This document shows, one piece after another, positions 35,001 to 44,141 of a stretch of 64,000 bases of DNA. The notes under the pieces were generated by a model. The model made no database searches, was not told the origin of the DNA, and saw nothing but the letters and a program-made list of their open reading frames with translations. The stretch covers positions 5,201,501 through 5,265,500 of the forward strand of contig CM056574.1 in NCBI GenBank assembly GCA_029721435.1, in the 5' to 3' direction. Numbering within the stretch: the first letter of the stretch is position 1; every line of letters begins with the position of its first letter. The position numbers were made by a program, and so were the translations under genes. Source of the stretch: Gymnothorax reevesii. Its lineage: Eukaryota > Chordata > Actinopteri > Anguilliformes > Muraenidae.

Positions 35001-38000
35001 TTTCCTCAGCCTGTTTCGTTCGGCTGGGAATTTGTAGGTGACTCAAACCGCTTACTTCGCATCGAGCTGACTGGCTGTTGAAATAGGTGGCATGCCTTAC
35101 ATTTTAATACCAGCGACTGGCGACATGAAAAGCTTATGCATCGCCATCGACCAGTTTGAGTCGCACTGAGCCAACCAATTAACACCATGGCAACTTTTTC
35201 CTGCAACGTTCTAAAATTGTTGTGAATCTTCTGTGCAAACTGGCCTTAAAGATGAGCCTTAAAAAAATCAATTAACTGCATTACAATGGTATTCGGGAGC
35301 TGTGTCGTAGATTTACATTACTGTTTAAAGTGATGGTGAATCCTGGCAATAGTGATATTTTAAACCTGATATTGCAAGTCCCTGCACTTGCATGCCTTGT
35401 ATGTACATTGTTTAGGATTGGAGTTTTTGCTCCATTGACCTGTATGGCACAGTCAGCGAGCTTAATCCGCTATGGAGTTGTTACGCCCGGCCTCGGGGGA
35501 AACGGCGCTCAGCATAAAGGTGCCCTCTGCTTCCTTACTTCCAAGCAAAACCAAACAAGCACGTACGCAGTCAAAAATTTCCATTTTATTTCACGGGAGT
35601 AATGTCACGGCAATGAGCGCATAAAAATAACAAACTAACTCTTACCTACCATCAAAAGAAAAGAAAAACAATGCAATAACCTACCTATGAAACTACCAAC
35701 ACCGGTGAAAAGAAAATATACAATAAAGAAAAAAAAAAACAGCTCCCCCCTACCCTGCTCCAGGAGTTACTTTTTACATTTGCGATGTTTTCAAGACTTA
35801 ATATCAGTAAGCAATTTCAGACAGACAAACTACACTGTCAAGTGCAAAAGTTTGACAGGCGCTTATAAACTATAAACACTCAACAAACTGCGTCGCCAGG
35901 TTTACAATTCTTTCATAGATGTCACACGACAAACTTCATCACCTGGTTTACAATTCTTACAAGCGCTTACAAAGAACCATCAAACAAGTTGTGCAGGGTC
36001 ACGTTGGAAGACAGGAAGGAGGCGGGGTCACGTCCTCTTGTCCGGATTCCCTTTAAACTATATGCAATTAGTTGTCGTCCAGTCAGTAACAGGCAACCTA
36101 TATCGCAGCACAGAAAGAGAGCAACACACAAAGGAAAACAACTGCAATCAAGCATTGAAAACAAACTCATGTCTTGGCTATAACAGACCTGATGGACCAG
36201 TGGAAGGTAACAAACGCATCTGTGGCTCTGACTTGAATGCCAGCAGGAATGAGACGGTTTACTGTCGCAGTCAGTGCAGGTGCAAAGTCACCAGTGAGAG
36301 GAGCACTCTGGAGGTGCGACCAGCTGTATCATGCAGACATCCTTGGGTCGGTGAACATGTTTTCTGGGTGGTATCAGGCTGAGTTGGAATGAGGCAGGTC
36401 CAAAGCAATGTCAGTCATTAGTTTCTTCATGCAGATCCGATGGCTCTTCCTTAACAACTCTACAGTCATGTGACGGAGCTAACGGAGCACATTAAGGTGA
36501 AGTCCACCGAGGAGGAGGAGGAGGAGACATCTTCTGAGTTCACCCACCTCTTCCCAAACTTCATCTGGACTGTGAGGGACTTCACTCTGGAGCTGAAGAT
36601 TGACGGAAAGATCATCTCCCCAGACGAGTATCTGCAGAATTCTCTGAAGTTAACAAATGGTAAAATTGGGTGCAGGGATTTACATGTCAGATGCTACATG
36701 CTCTCAGGAGGATGACTGGCATGGTCTAAATGCAATATATGGGATTCCAGCCGACAACCTTGGAATTGCAAGCCCCAACCTTGATTCTGGACCTTCAGTA
36801 CCCAGTAAAATTAAGGGTCCACCCTTCTTATCCAGGCAACACAGAGGAAACTAGTTTGGGTTGTCTCACTTTAACAATAGGGTCTCAACAGTTCTTTGCA
36901 AATGCCGATAGCCAGCAATACATGAGAGCGCTCTTTATCAACACCAGTTTGAAGCACCTGGAGACTCAGAATGTTTCGCTGTGTGTTTTATGATATCTTA
37001 TAAAACTGCAGCTGTTATCAGTTTACCTCTCTTGTCGACCTCCTCAGCCACCAACTAGCCTTTAATTTTGTATTTGTTCAGTAAAACATTTCCAGTCAAT
37101 GTCCTCTACATCTTTCTTTTCCCTCGAGGCATGTCGAAAGCGGTCGCTTTGGGGAATAAGGCTCGGGAGTGCATCCAGAACTACTTCCCTGGACAGAAAT
37201 GCTTTGTGTTCAGCCCACCTGGCTCTAAGCAGACGCTCAGGTTTCTGGATCGGCTGTCAGACACTGAGCTGGATTCCCAGTTTGTGGAGCAAACATCTGC
37301 GTTCTGCGACCACATATTCAGTTGCTCTAAAGAGAAGACCATTAAAGGGGGGCATGCAGTCACTGGGAGCTGTAAGTTTTGATGGGAGGAGAAGCGAGAG
37401 CCGTTTTCACTGTGTGGTAATGGTGTCCAGTATGTGACAGAGCAGACTGAGTCCTCATCATCTGCTGCAAGGCCTTTGTCTGCAGTGTACTGATGGCAGG
37501 CAGGGGAAGGCTAATTACGTCTACCCCCAAAATTATTTAGCCAAGTTTGAAAAAATGTTTAATTCAAAACATTGAATTTGATTAGAAAATATGGATGACC
37601 TCCGAAACAGATTAAAATAAACAGTGCAGATATAGTATATTTTTCTGGACACCTCATCTTTAAGAATTTCTTATACCCGTTCCAGTACTGGGGAACCTGG
37701 CGGTGACGTACGTGGACGCCATCCATAGTGGGAAAGTTCCGTGCTTGGAGAACGCGGTTGAGGCACTGTCTAAGATCGAAAACTCCAGGGCGGTGGAGGA
37801 GTCTTTCGCCCTCTACAGGCAGCTGCTGGGAGAGCGGGTGAAACTGCACACCGAGACTCACGAGCAGCTCTCCAGAGCTCACGACGGCAGCCTGAGAGAG
37901 GCACTGCAGCTCTTCATGAAACGCTCCTTCAAGGACGAGGACCAGAATTATCAAAGAGAGCTCATGGTGAGATGTCTAGTCCTTCTTCTGGAGGGAGTTG

Positions 38001-41000
38001 AGTCAAAAAGCCACATGGGCCGTGACTCCATTATGTCTGAGGGCAGGCACACTCAGCTGGATTTTATTCAAATTTTTCTAATGAATTTCCTCACGTACAT
38101 TTATCTCTGTCAAATCTTGAAGTGCAATTTCAGTCTCGAATCAAACAAATAATCAGTTTGAAATGTAATCTTAGCCACATTCTTGACTATATAATGGAAT
38201 AGCATCTCACAGAAATATTCAATGTGTTATTGACATAAGGAATGCAAAAGTGGAAGAAAGGCATTTACTGATCTTTTTAGAGCATGAGTTTGGAAAAAAA
38301 AAACTTTGCAGAAATTGTATGTAGATGGGCCGACACAGTGTCAACAGCAGTCAAATTTGCTTGCAGCAAAATCCGTCCCCACTCCTGTTTTAAAGCAAGT
38401 GCACAGTGACGAGAAGGATTCCTGCGACGTAGCGCAATCGCTTCCCAAGGAACATCAATATAGCGGAGCAGTCAGAACTGATAACCATGAGGTGCTTGTG
38501 TATGAAAGCAACAGAAAACATGAGGAGGAAGAGCGCCACCATTCAAAGAGTACATTTCATCCATGTTTTTCTCAAACTTTTCTGTTCTAGACCTCAATCA
38601 GTTATTGGAGGAGATGTTGGTGGAATGTCTTGTCTGCACTGAGTATCTGTGGAGTTATCAGTATTTATTGTTACAATAAAAACATTCTAAACACGTAATT
38701 GTGATCGCACACCTGAAAGGGTTAATGTGCATTAAAGTGTGTGGTGCGAGTGCTCTTGGGTACCATCATCCTAATTCCTGTACTTAACGTGCTTCTTAAC
38801 TGCACCTAATGCAGATAATTAATCCTTAGGGAGCCAAAATCAATTTTCAAAGACTTGAATTTAAATATCTTTATGTTCCGTGGGTCTCTGTCTGTTTTGG
38901 GTTAGTCAATTTTAGGTTTTTATTATTTTTATGATGTCTATTTTTAGTCTGATGTCTTAGAGTTTCACATTTCATATCTCTCCCGTGTTATTCCGGTCCA
39001 CGTCTTACCCATGTGCGGTCTTTACTTTCTCCCCGGTCGCGTCATCAGTTCGTTGCTGTTTCTGAAGAAACAGATTGTGACACTATTTCGGGTGATTTAA
39101 TGGATTCTGGGTTTCAGCCTTCCTTTCGTTCTCGTTTACTAATTTCCCCTTGCTTTCCTATATTACTAACCCGTACTAGCAGTTTGTTGTTTTCTAGAAT
39201 TTACAAACCAAAACCAACATTGTATATAAGACTAACGTACTAACGAGCACCCGGGATTGTACAGTTGCACTTACTAATTGACAAACGACCTCTCCGCATT
39301 CGACCTGTTCTAGTCTCCGCCTCTTGCTTTCGTTTAACTGGCTTCGCTATGTTTCCTGCAGATTCTCTGCATTAATGTCATTTATCCCGTCTTTGGGAGA
39401 GTCTTGTGATCCTCGTCCGTGTGTTAATGTTTTTCTGTTTCATGTAATTAGGCTTCCCTCGTGTTCCACCCCTTGTTAATTATATTAATTTTCAGCACCT
39501 GTGTTGTCCTTGCCCCCTCTCTATTTATGTTCCTTTCCCAGCAGCGCAGTTCAGATCTGACTTTGCTCACGTTCCCTTCGCCCTCTCTCTGTTCATTCCA
39601 TTCGCCTTCATGCCCCATCTCTTCACGCTCCGCTTCTCTCCTCACTCCCCTCTGTTCCAGCTGTGCTGCATCCGAGTCTGCCCGCTGCCTGCTGTGTTCC
39701 CGAGCCTCCTCTGCCCCCTGCCAGCTGTGCCATCCGAGTTAGCCATCTACCAGCTGTGCCCGTCGTCTGAGTTCGAGTCTGCTTCCTGCCTGCTGTGTCC
39801 TGAGCCAGCCCTGTCTGAGTCTGCCCGCTGCCTGCTGTGTTCCCGAGCCTGCTCCCTGCCGGCTGAGCCTGTCGCCGAGTCCTGCGTCTGCCTTCCGCCT
39901 GTTGTCTTCCGAGCCTCCAGGGTTTCTCGAGTTCCCCCCAGTCTGTTTCCTGAGTTGCCCTCAGTCTGTCCCCGAGTTGCCCTCTTTCAGTGCGGTTGCA
40001 CGGTGGCTGTTTTGGCCCGTGTGCCACGTTTTTTCCCCCTCTGAGGTTCTTAGTTTTATCAATAAATTCTTTGGTTTCCCTGCGTATGGCGTCTCTCCCC
40101 TTTGTTCCCTCTTCCGAGTCAGTGTTTCCGAGTCCGAGTTCCGTGTTTCCCAGGGTGTTTCCAGCATCCCCTAACAATCTTGAGTTTTTGAAAACTAATC
40201 CTGTGGCGACTTGATGAAAAGAGCTCCCCTGCGGTAACTCTTTTCAACAAGTCGCCACATGATAGGTTTTCAAAAGCTTTGATTTTATTTCATTGTATTA
40301 GCAAGCGGCAAATGCTGCCTTTGGTGCTTTAAGGGTTAAGACCTTGATACAGCATGTAGATGATAACAGGTTAATTACTGGAGTCTCTGCTGTGTGTCTG
40401 TCCTCTGCAGGAGCGGGTGAAGAAGGCATACGAAGGATTGTGTGCAGAGGATGACATGATGTCGCGGAATCACTGCACTAATCTACTCCTGAGGCTGGGA
40501 AATGACTTGGATCCAGAAGAACTGTACATGAAGCCAGGGGGGCATAAGCGCTTTAAAGCTCACCTAAGCAAACTAGTGAAATTATACAACATGGTCCTGG
40601 GCAAAGGGTCAAAGGTCAGTCACCCTTATTCTGTCCTTTACTAGTGTTACAATCTCATTTCAGGGTCCATTCACCTGTGAAGGTTTTTTTGTGTCTGATG
40701 TTCTGAAGTTGATTTTAATTTTATAATTTTAGGTGAGATAGTGCTTCTACGGGGGCATAATTCTGAAGGGCTGTTGTCCCTGAGAAGTTTGAGGCACCGC
40801 ACTATAGTGTCTCGATCTTTGCTTTGCGTTCATTGCTCGTGTTTGTCAGATCCAAACTGTCCATGCCTTTAATTTTGGCTTTTTTTTTTTTTTTTATTGC
40901 CATATCTTTTGTACAACTAAATACATCTCCAAAAAACAACACATTGTTTTCATATTTTATGTTGTGACTTGCTGGTGAACTGTACAGTCGAACATACTGT

Positions 41001-43865
41001 ACCTTGAGAAATGAATGCAAACCACCAGTTTTTATTTTTAGATGTTGCAATCCATATTGATTAAACGTTATGCATTCATAATGAGAAATCACCGTCAGAG
41101 AGATTTCTGTCACCGTTCGAATATTTACAGAGCTCACTGTTAGTGATATCTGTCCTGGAGCTAGACCAGGGATGGGCAATCCTGGACTGGAGGGCGAGTG
41201 TGTATGCAGCTTTTGGTTACAAATGAAAATATAGATTTGTGCAAAGATTTGAACAAAGAAAAAATGTTTTATGAAGGGAGACATGAACAGTCTTTGGTCA
41301 ATTATGATCATTTAAACAAATGCACCTGAAATGTCAGATTTCATAAATAGTTTGGCTAATTTAGATAATCAACTACAGCTAAAGGCCAGAAGTTGGTGTG
41401 AAAACCAGGGACAGATACGGCCCTCATTACCTCTGAGCAAGACAATCATTTTTCAACTCTTCCTGTAAGGCTGTTTGGTTTGGCTTGCCCCGTAATGACA
41501 ACTCAGAAAAACCAATTACTTGAAATGCATTTGCGAGCCGGTTTGGTGTATATGCAGTTCACATGCAGAGTGCTCATGTCTATTGTGCAACAGACCCCTT
41601 AATACCCTAAATGCCCCCATTACCATGTTCCAGGCAGACGAGACCTTGGAGGACTTCCTAAGGGAGAAAATTCAAGCGGAGAAAATCATTTTAAGAGCAG
41701 ATGGAAATCTCTCAGAACAACAGAGGTGTATTGAGGGTGAGAAAGGAACTTAAAGGAATGTGTGTCTGCTGAGGCCTTTAATGTCATTATCATTCTATCA
41801 TGGTGATTAGAAATAGTACAGAAAGTTTTGTCCGGAAAGCAATGCATTTTTCCCACAGAACAGAGAGCCAAGAGAGAGTGGGAGACTCAGAGAGCAGAGG
41901 TATTCCGAAAACAAAAGAGTGAAATGGAGAGAAGGGTTAATGATATGGAAAGGGCTCACCAGGAGAACAAGAGGCAGCTCCTGCAGAAAATAGAAAGGGA
42001 CCAAAGAGTGCTACGGGAGGAACACCAGAGGGTTATGGAGCAGAAACTGAGGGTACATAACAAATCCAGACACCAAGAGCTACAAAACAGCATCACCAAT
42101 CATGATGCAATATATTCACAGTGCTACACTTATGAACATTAACCCCTTTGCGCAGAAACCAAATTTGGCTTTTCATGGGTTGCCCAATTAAAGGCTTTAT
42201 AATTCAAGATTTAAGCTTCATAAAGAGGACAAGAGTGGCTCAACTCAGGAAAGACACTTACAGCAGTTAGAGTATTTGGTGGAGAAAATGGGCTGCAAAC
42301 AAAAAAATCTTCATGAAAATTCAACAGTGAAATGGTAAAAAAAAAAAAATTCAGAGGATTGAAAAATGGCTGGGGGTAAAAACAATACATTTCTGGGATA
42401 ATAAACTCCTAGTCCACAAGCATTTGGTGGAGAAAATGGGCTGCAAACAAAAAAAATCTTCATGAAAATTCACCAGTGAAATGGTAAAAAAAAAAAAAAA
42501 AAATTCTGGGGATTGAAAAATGGCTGGGGGTAAAAACAATACATTTCTGGGATAATAAACTCCTTGTCCACAAGTACTCTTCATCTGAATATGAAATACT
42601 AAATTATCCACTTTTTATAAGCCAAATAAGACAGCTATCCAGGTGGCTTCCCAAACTCCCAGAGCATTGAAAATGGCGCACATTCAATTAATAAAATAAT
42701 CATATTTTTAACGCGTCAACTTTGTACTCATGAAATTCAATATGAATGCTCGATTTTCTGATTGAATTTAGCATGAGTTTATCAATACAGGCGCAGCTGG
42801 ACAGCCATAGTCACCAGTGACCTCTCCAAACCAAAAACATGCCTTTTCTTCACGATAAAGTGCAGAGTCTCTTCCATTTTTCTACAAAGCCACGTCAGCA
42901 TGCATGCATACTCATTAGAGGTACTGTCTATTTTACCGTCTGAACGTTCACTCAGGCGAAAAGCTTGCCATTTACAATTCAAATCATCCAAGCAAAACAC
43001 AAGCTTGTAACAACGTTTTTCACGCACTATGAAGAACAAGTACTTTTGTACAACTAGCAACACAGTAATACTTGTTCGCATTTTAAACAAGTGAAAGTTC
43101 AAGGCATTGCATTTCATTGATTGCAATATAAATTCTAAAACAGACCATCATGAAGTAAAATGGCACCACTTTGCAGTATCGACTACTCTGGTTACCCAAT
43201 GTGACAAACTTGCTGTGTGATCATGGTGGTAAACTGAAAATAAGAAATAGCTAGCTAGTTAGCTAGCTGGCTAGAAGTACATGTAAAAAAGAAAGTTTTA
43301 CTACACCTCCAGTCGCTCCCCCAGTCTGTTCGATTCAGTATAACTGCCATTTTCTATCTCGGAATCACATTTTCATCCCTTAAATATAGGCTGAAAACTC
43401 GAGGCTTGTTTCTGGTGGTCTTTTTTTCCATGCAATTGCTTCATTCACAGCTGTAAACTACTGTCACATAAAACAAAGAACTACGTTTATAAACTGATGC
43501 TCACTCTTACCTGCTAGTTTCTGACCAGTAACACCCCCACACATTGGCTGATAAGGATAGCAGTCCAAACAGGGAATATTTCTCACACTTTCATTCAAAA
43601 ATGGGCACCCAATAATGAATTTGGATCTCTAAAGTGTGTTTGTTTGTGGCCTCTCTGCTGCACTCAAACTTCACAAGAAAAAAACTCATGACAATCGAGT
43701 TCAGTGACGAAGCATGTGTTTATTCATGACGTAATAAATTTGCCTTTAATGTGAAGTGGGGGACACCGGGTGGAAGACTTTGTTTCCTCATAGTCGCACA
43801 TTTTTGTTCATCTCATGCAGGAGCAAAAAGTCCTGTTGGAAGAACGTTACAAGATGAAGGTGTGA
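19918..43865 (+). CDS. gbp: Guanylate-binding protein (GBP), ten coding exons
   Basis: A large interferon-inducible dynamin-like GTPase of cell-autonomous immunity that acts in the cytosol on pathogen membranes. Joined exons: 19918-20092, 31105-31232, 34715-34824, 36466-36659, 37129-37371, 37686-37966, 40411-40614, 41634-41736, 41859-42052, 43821-43865. All junctions have GT/AG sites and the frame is kept, giving 558 codons (typical GBPs are 580-630). G1 GLYRTGKS is at residues 40-47, switch T65, G3 DTEG 92-95 and G4 TVRD 173-176. Exons 6-10 encode the helical middle and effector domain, ending in a charged coiled coil. The last residues are KMKV with no CaaX, so no prenylation is expected. 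Intron 2 is 11 kb. Introns 5 (469 bp) and 6 (314 bp) hold nothing notable. The orthologue within the GBP family is not determined. Confidence 0.93.
20405..21470. repeat. 35-bp minisatellite in GBP intron 2
   Basis: About 30 tandem copies of a 35-bp purine-rich unit containing GAGGGATGGGTAGAGTAAGA followed by GAGATGAGTAAGTTA. Variants alternate between TAGAGTAAGAGAGATG and TTGAGTAAGAGGGATG forms, hinting at higher-order units. The array ends at about 21,470. Confidence 0.95.
21471..22382. other. Intronic interval, nothing assigned
   Basis: Intron 2 sequence with a poly-C run near 21,643-21,657. ORFs here are short and without domains. Confidence 0.4.
22383..22914. mobile_element. Tc1/mariner-type short element
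   Basis: The right end on the minus strand, CAGTACTGTGCGAAGGTCCT, pairs with the left start CAGTTCTATGCAAAAATCTT. These are terminal repeats typical of a Tc1-like family in fish. The right side is followed by TA. The roughly 530-bp body has no transposase frame. Confidence 0.65.
22915..23908. other. Intronic interval, nothing assigned
   Basis: Intron 2. No repeat family was recognised. A GCTA-rich stretch lies at about 23,385-23,545. Confidence 0.35.
24030..24465 (+). pseudogene. Tc1-like transposase relic
   Basis: Frame fragments include [11 protein letters not shown] (24,030s), like the helix-turn-helix linker of Tc1-type transposases, and [16 protein letters not shown] (24,390-24,440), like the VMFWGCFxxxGxGAL catalytic block. 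Large parts are missing or shifted. The identification is from motif memory. Confidence 0.5.
24466..25140. other. Intronic AT-rich interval
   Basis: Nothing assignable; AT-rich. Confidence 0.35.
25146..25706 (+). mobile_element. Probable solo LTR in GBP intron 2
   Basis: Flanked by TTTGT on both sides (25,141-25,145 and 25,707-25,711). The block has a TATA-like GTATTTAAACC, a poly(A)-like CAATAAATCTTG near its end, and ends in AATAACA. A start at TGTCACAG (25,143) would give canonical TG...CA ends. The 189-codon ORF over it shows no domain. It has no internal coding region. Confidence 0.55.
26781..26999. mobile_element. Palindromic MITE nested in the hAT
   Basis: Arms CAGAGAATTGGGTTGCA and CTAAACTTCCGTTCAGAACA on the left are inverted on the right (ending TTCTCTGTTCGTGTTCC). 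About 65 bp of each arm is alignable around a short loop. Confidence 0.75.
27126..27890 (-). pseudogene. hAT transposase N-terminal region (ZNF862-like)
   Basis: Minus-strand reading across several frames gives [13 protein letters not shown], then [11 protein letters not shown], a zinc-finger-like stretch, [12 protein letters not shown], and [20 protein letters not shown] with FMTDSDTD. These resemble the TTF/BED-like finger and following segment of ZNF862-like hAT transposases. There are at least three frameshifts, and the catalytic and dimerisation regions are absent. Confidence 0.6.
28336..28509 (+). pseudogene. Myb/SANT-like ORF fragment
   Basis: A 58-codon frame starting at ATG 28,336 or 28,351, with [17 protein letters not shown] and [15 protein letters not shown], which resembles an N-terminal SANT-like domain seen in repeated fish proteins. 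It stops at TAA 28,510, or could splice at GGACGT|GTAAGT just before. Only one exon is present. Confidence 0.5.
28910..29570. other. Unassigned intronic interval
   Basis: No family was recognised with confidence. Its style (GGCCATTTTTCGCG) is repeat-like. Confidence 0.3.
29571..31080 (+). pseudogene. Degenerate Gypsy pol (RNase H to integrase) in GBP intron 2
   Basis: The frame at 29,571-29,790 reads [12 protein letters not shown] and [14 protein letters not shown], an RNase H end typical of fish Gypsy pol. Further on, in shifting frames, come an integrase-core-like stretch ([17 protein letters not shown] near 30,390-30,450) and a late integrase segment (about 30,780-30,900). Many frameshifts and stops are present. 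It stops 25 bp before GBP coding exon 2. No LTRs were identified. Confidence 0.65.
31105..31232 (+). CDS. gbp: GBP coding exon 2 (G3 motif)
   Basis: Acceptor CTCTGCAG|GG and donor GAGAAG|GTAAGC. It reads [10 protein letters not shown] through [11 protein letters not shown] to [14 protein letters not shown], among the most conserved GBP segments. Confidence 0.95.
31473..33021 (+). mobile_element. Tc1-like transposon relic in GBP intron 3
   Basis: Left end CAACCGCATTTCC... and right end ...GGTGTTG are flanked by TA (31,471-31,472 and 33,022-33,023). Subterminal GTTGGGACGCTGTGCAAAAT is mirrored at the right end (GTTAGGACGCTGAGTAACGT on the minus strand). The roughly 1.55-kb body follows a common fish Tc1-like transposase gene, with frequent indels. 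Its ORFs are shadows and no intact transposase frame remains. Confidence 0.8.
33554..34087. mobile_element. piggyBac-like MITE with TTAA target sites
   Basis: CCCTATAATGCCC at the left is exactly inverted at the right (GGGCATTATAGGG), and TTAA flanks both sides (33,550-33,553 and 34,088-34,091). These are piggyBac hallmarks. Inside are three near-palindromes: GTATCATATATGATAC, GTATCATATCTGATAC and GTATCAGATATGATAC. There is no transposase. Confidence 0.85.
34092..34510. repeat. Dispersed repeat with ATCGG motifs
   Basis: Phrases such as GGGCCGATCTGGTATCGG and GTCGGCCGATACTCACAG look like part of a dispersed fish repeat of unknown class. No ends were resolved. Confidence 0.35.
34715..34824 (+). 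CDS. gbp: GBP coding exon 3
   Basis: Acceptor TTCCATCAG|GG and donor TTACA|GTATCC (phase 2). It reads [20 protein letters not shown] and continues [16 protein letters not shown], part of the G domain. The donor is weaker than consensus. Confidence 0.92.
34853..35246. mobile_element. PIF/Harbinger-like MITE next to a GBP splice donor
   Basis: Left AGGCCAGTTTACACC and right (minus strand AGGCCAGTTTGCACAG) are inverted termini, flanked by TAA on both sides (34,850-34,852 and 35,247-35,249), the PIF/Harbinger TWA target. It begins 28 bp after GBP coding exon 3. Confidence 0.8.
35479..36091 (-). mobile_element. Probable solo LTR in GBP intron 4
   Basis: On the minus strand it begins TGTTACTGACTGGACG and ends GGGCGTAACA, with a poly(A)-like GAAATAAAATGG near the end. 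The ends TGTTAC and GTAACA form a short inverted repeat. The flanking 5-mers do not match, so the target duplication is lost or the boundaries are slightly off. Confidence 0.6.
36092..36465. other. Intron 4 remainder, nothing assigned
   Basis: No feature was recognised except the acceptor tract before coding exon 4. Confidence 0.4.
36466..36659 (+). CDS. gbp: GBP coding exon 4 (G4 motif)
   Basis: Acceptor CTCTACAG|TC and donor AAATG|GTAAAA (phase 1). It reads [12 protein letters not shown], a run of six glutamates, [14 protein letters not shown] (G4 TVRD) and [15 protein letters not shown]. Confidence 0.93.
37129..37371 (+). CDS. gbp: GBP coding exon 5 (end of G domain)
   Basis: Acceptor CCCTCGAG|GC (a slightly unusual G before AG) and donor GGGAGCT|GTAAGT. 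It reads [18 protein letters not shown] through [15 protein letters not shown] to [17 protein letters not shown], matching the GBP G-domain end. Confidence 0.93.
37686..37966 (+). CDS. gbp: GBP coding exon 6 (middle domain start)
   Basis: Acceptor CGTTCCAG|TA and donor CTCATG|GTGAGA (phase 0). It reads [36 protein letters not shown] and [17 protein letters not shown], typical of the GBP helical middle domain. Confidence 0.94.
37967..38871. other. Intron 7 left part, nothing assigned
   Basis: A 94-codon ORF (38,306-38,590) shows no recognisable domain and has no splice context that fits the GBP. Confidence 0.4.
38872..40176 (+). mobile_element. Solo LTR 2 in GBP intron 7
   Basis: Starts TATGTTCCGTGGGTCTC and ends CCCTAACA, flanked by ATCTT (38,867-38,871 and 40,177-40,181). 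AATAAA is at 40,061-40,066, about 110 nt from the end as in solo LTR 1. The opening and the TTTCGGGTGATTTAATGG core match solo LTR 1. The 3' half has imperfect GC-rich repeats around CTGCCTGCTGTGTTCC. It lies in the same orientation as the GBP. Confidence 0.85.
40185..40275. repeat. Hairpin (fold-back) element
   Basis: The left arm (TGTGGCGACTTGATGAAAAG preceded by TTTTTGAAAAC) pairs with the right arm (ctcttttcaacaagtcgcc followed by GTTTTCAAAAG) with few mismatches around a loop of about 14 nt. It begins right beside the target duplication of solo LTR 2. Confidence 0.8.
40411..40614 (+). CDS. gbp: GBP coding exon 7
   Basis: Acceptor CTCTGCAG|GA and donor CAAAG|GTCAGT (phase 0, 68 codons). 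It reads [17 protein letters not shown] to [15 protein letters not shown], the segment with the conserved PGG(Y/H) motif. Confidence 0.92.
40615..41633. other. Intron 8, possible hAT-type MITE
   Basis: CAGGGATGGGCAATCC at about 41,168 resembles a common hAT MITE terminus, with a degraded partner near 41,400. A T-run lies at 40,880-40,897. Boundaries are uncertain. Confidence 0.35.
41634..41736 (+). CDS. gbp: GBP coding exon 8
   Basis: Acceptor GTTCCAG|GC and donor TTGAGG|GTGAGA (phase 1). It reads [20 protein letters not shown], a helical, charged segment. Confidence 0.9.
41859..42052 (+). CDS. gbp: GBP coding exon 9 (coiled coil)
   Basis: Acceptor TCCCACAG|AA and donor CTGAGG|GTACAT (phase 0). 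It reads [12 protein letters not shown] and [17 protein letters not shown], a strongly charged helix. If the donor is not used, the frame reads on to a stop at 42,139, giving an alternative C-terminus. Confidence 0.88.
42274..42574. repeat. 148-bp tandem duplication in GBP intron 10
   Basis: ATTTGGTGGAGAAAATGGGC begins at 42,274 and again at 42,422. The two copies are nearly identical apart from the length of a poly-A run, so the duplication is fairly recent. Confidence 0.85.
42576..43820. other. Intron 10 remainder
   Basis: No exon or repeat family was recognised. A short TAGC-rich run is at about 43,245-43,275. Confidence 0.4.
43821..43865 (+). CDS. gbp: GBP last coding exon and stop
   Basis: Acceptor TCATGCAG|GA. 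It reads [14 protein letters not shown] then TGA at 43,863-43,865. There is no CaaX motif. The 3' UTR follows. Confidence 0.85.
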   Translation, partial: EQKVLLEERYKMKV

Positions 43866-44123
43866 CAGTGGAATGGACAGAACTGCTGGCTGCTGAAGGA
43901 GATCACCTCTCATCAGTAGTTGTAGCTTTGCTGTGGGAGTGAATTGCGCATAATGGGGAATTAAAGAGAACTGTACAGCCTGATTGTGTTGAAGGCTGTG
44001 TGTTTATCAAATACAAAAATCAAGTTCAGTTATTGGGTTATTTTGCCAGCCATTTTGCAGTACGCAAGCTGACTTTGGAATAATGCAGATTTTTGTAATG
44101 CTTGTTGAGATGTATAAACTGTC

Positions 44124-44141
44124 AATAAAGTACACAATAAA
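44124..44141 (+). terminator. gbp: GBP poly(A) signals
   Basis: AATAAA occurs at 44,124-44,129 and 44,136-44,141, about 260-275 nt after the stop codon, which fits the end of the GBP transcript. Confidence 0.75.

Noticed and set aside
39610..40177. 144- and 184-codon ORFs
   Set aside because: They are low-complexity frames within solo LTR 2.
40802..41311. 169-codon minus-strand ORF in intron 8
   Set aside because: It includes a poly-lysine run from a T-tract and has no domain or splice support.
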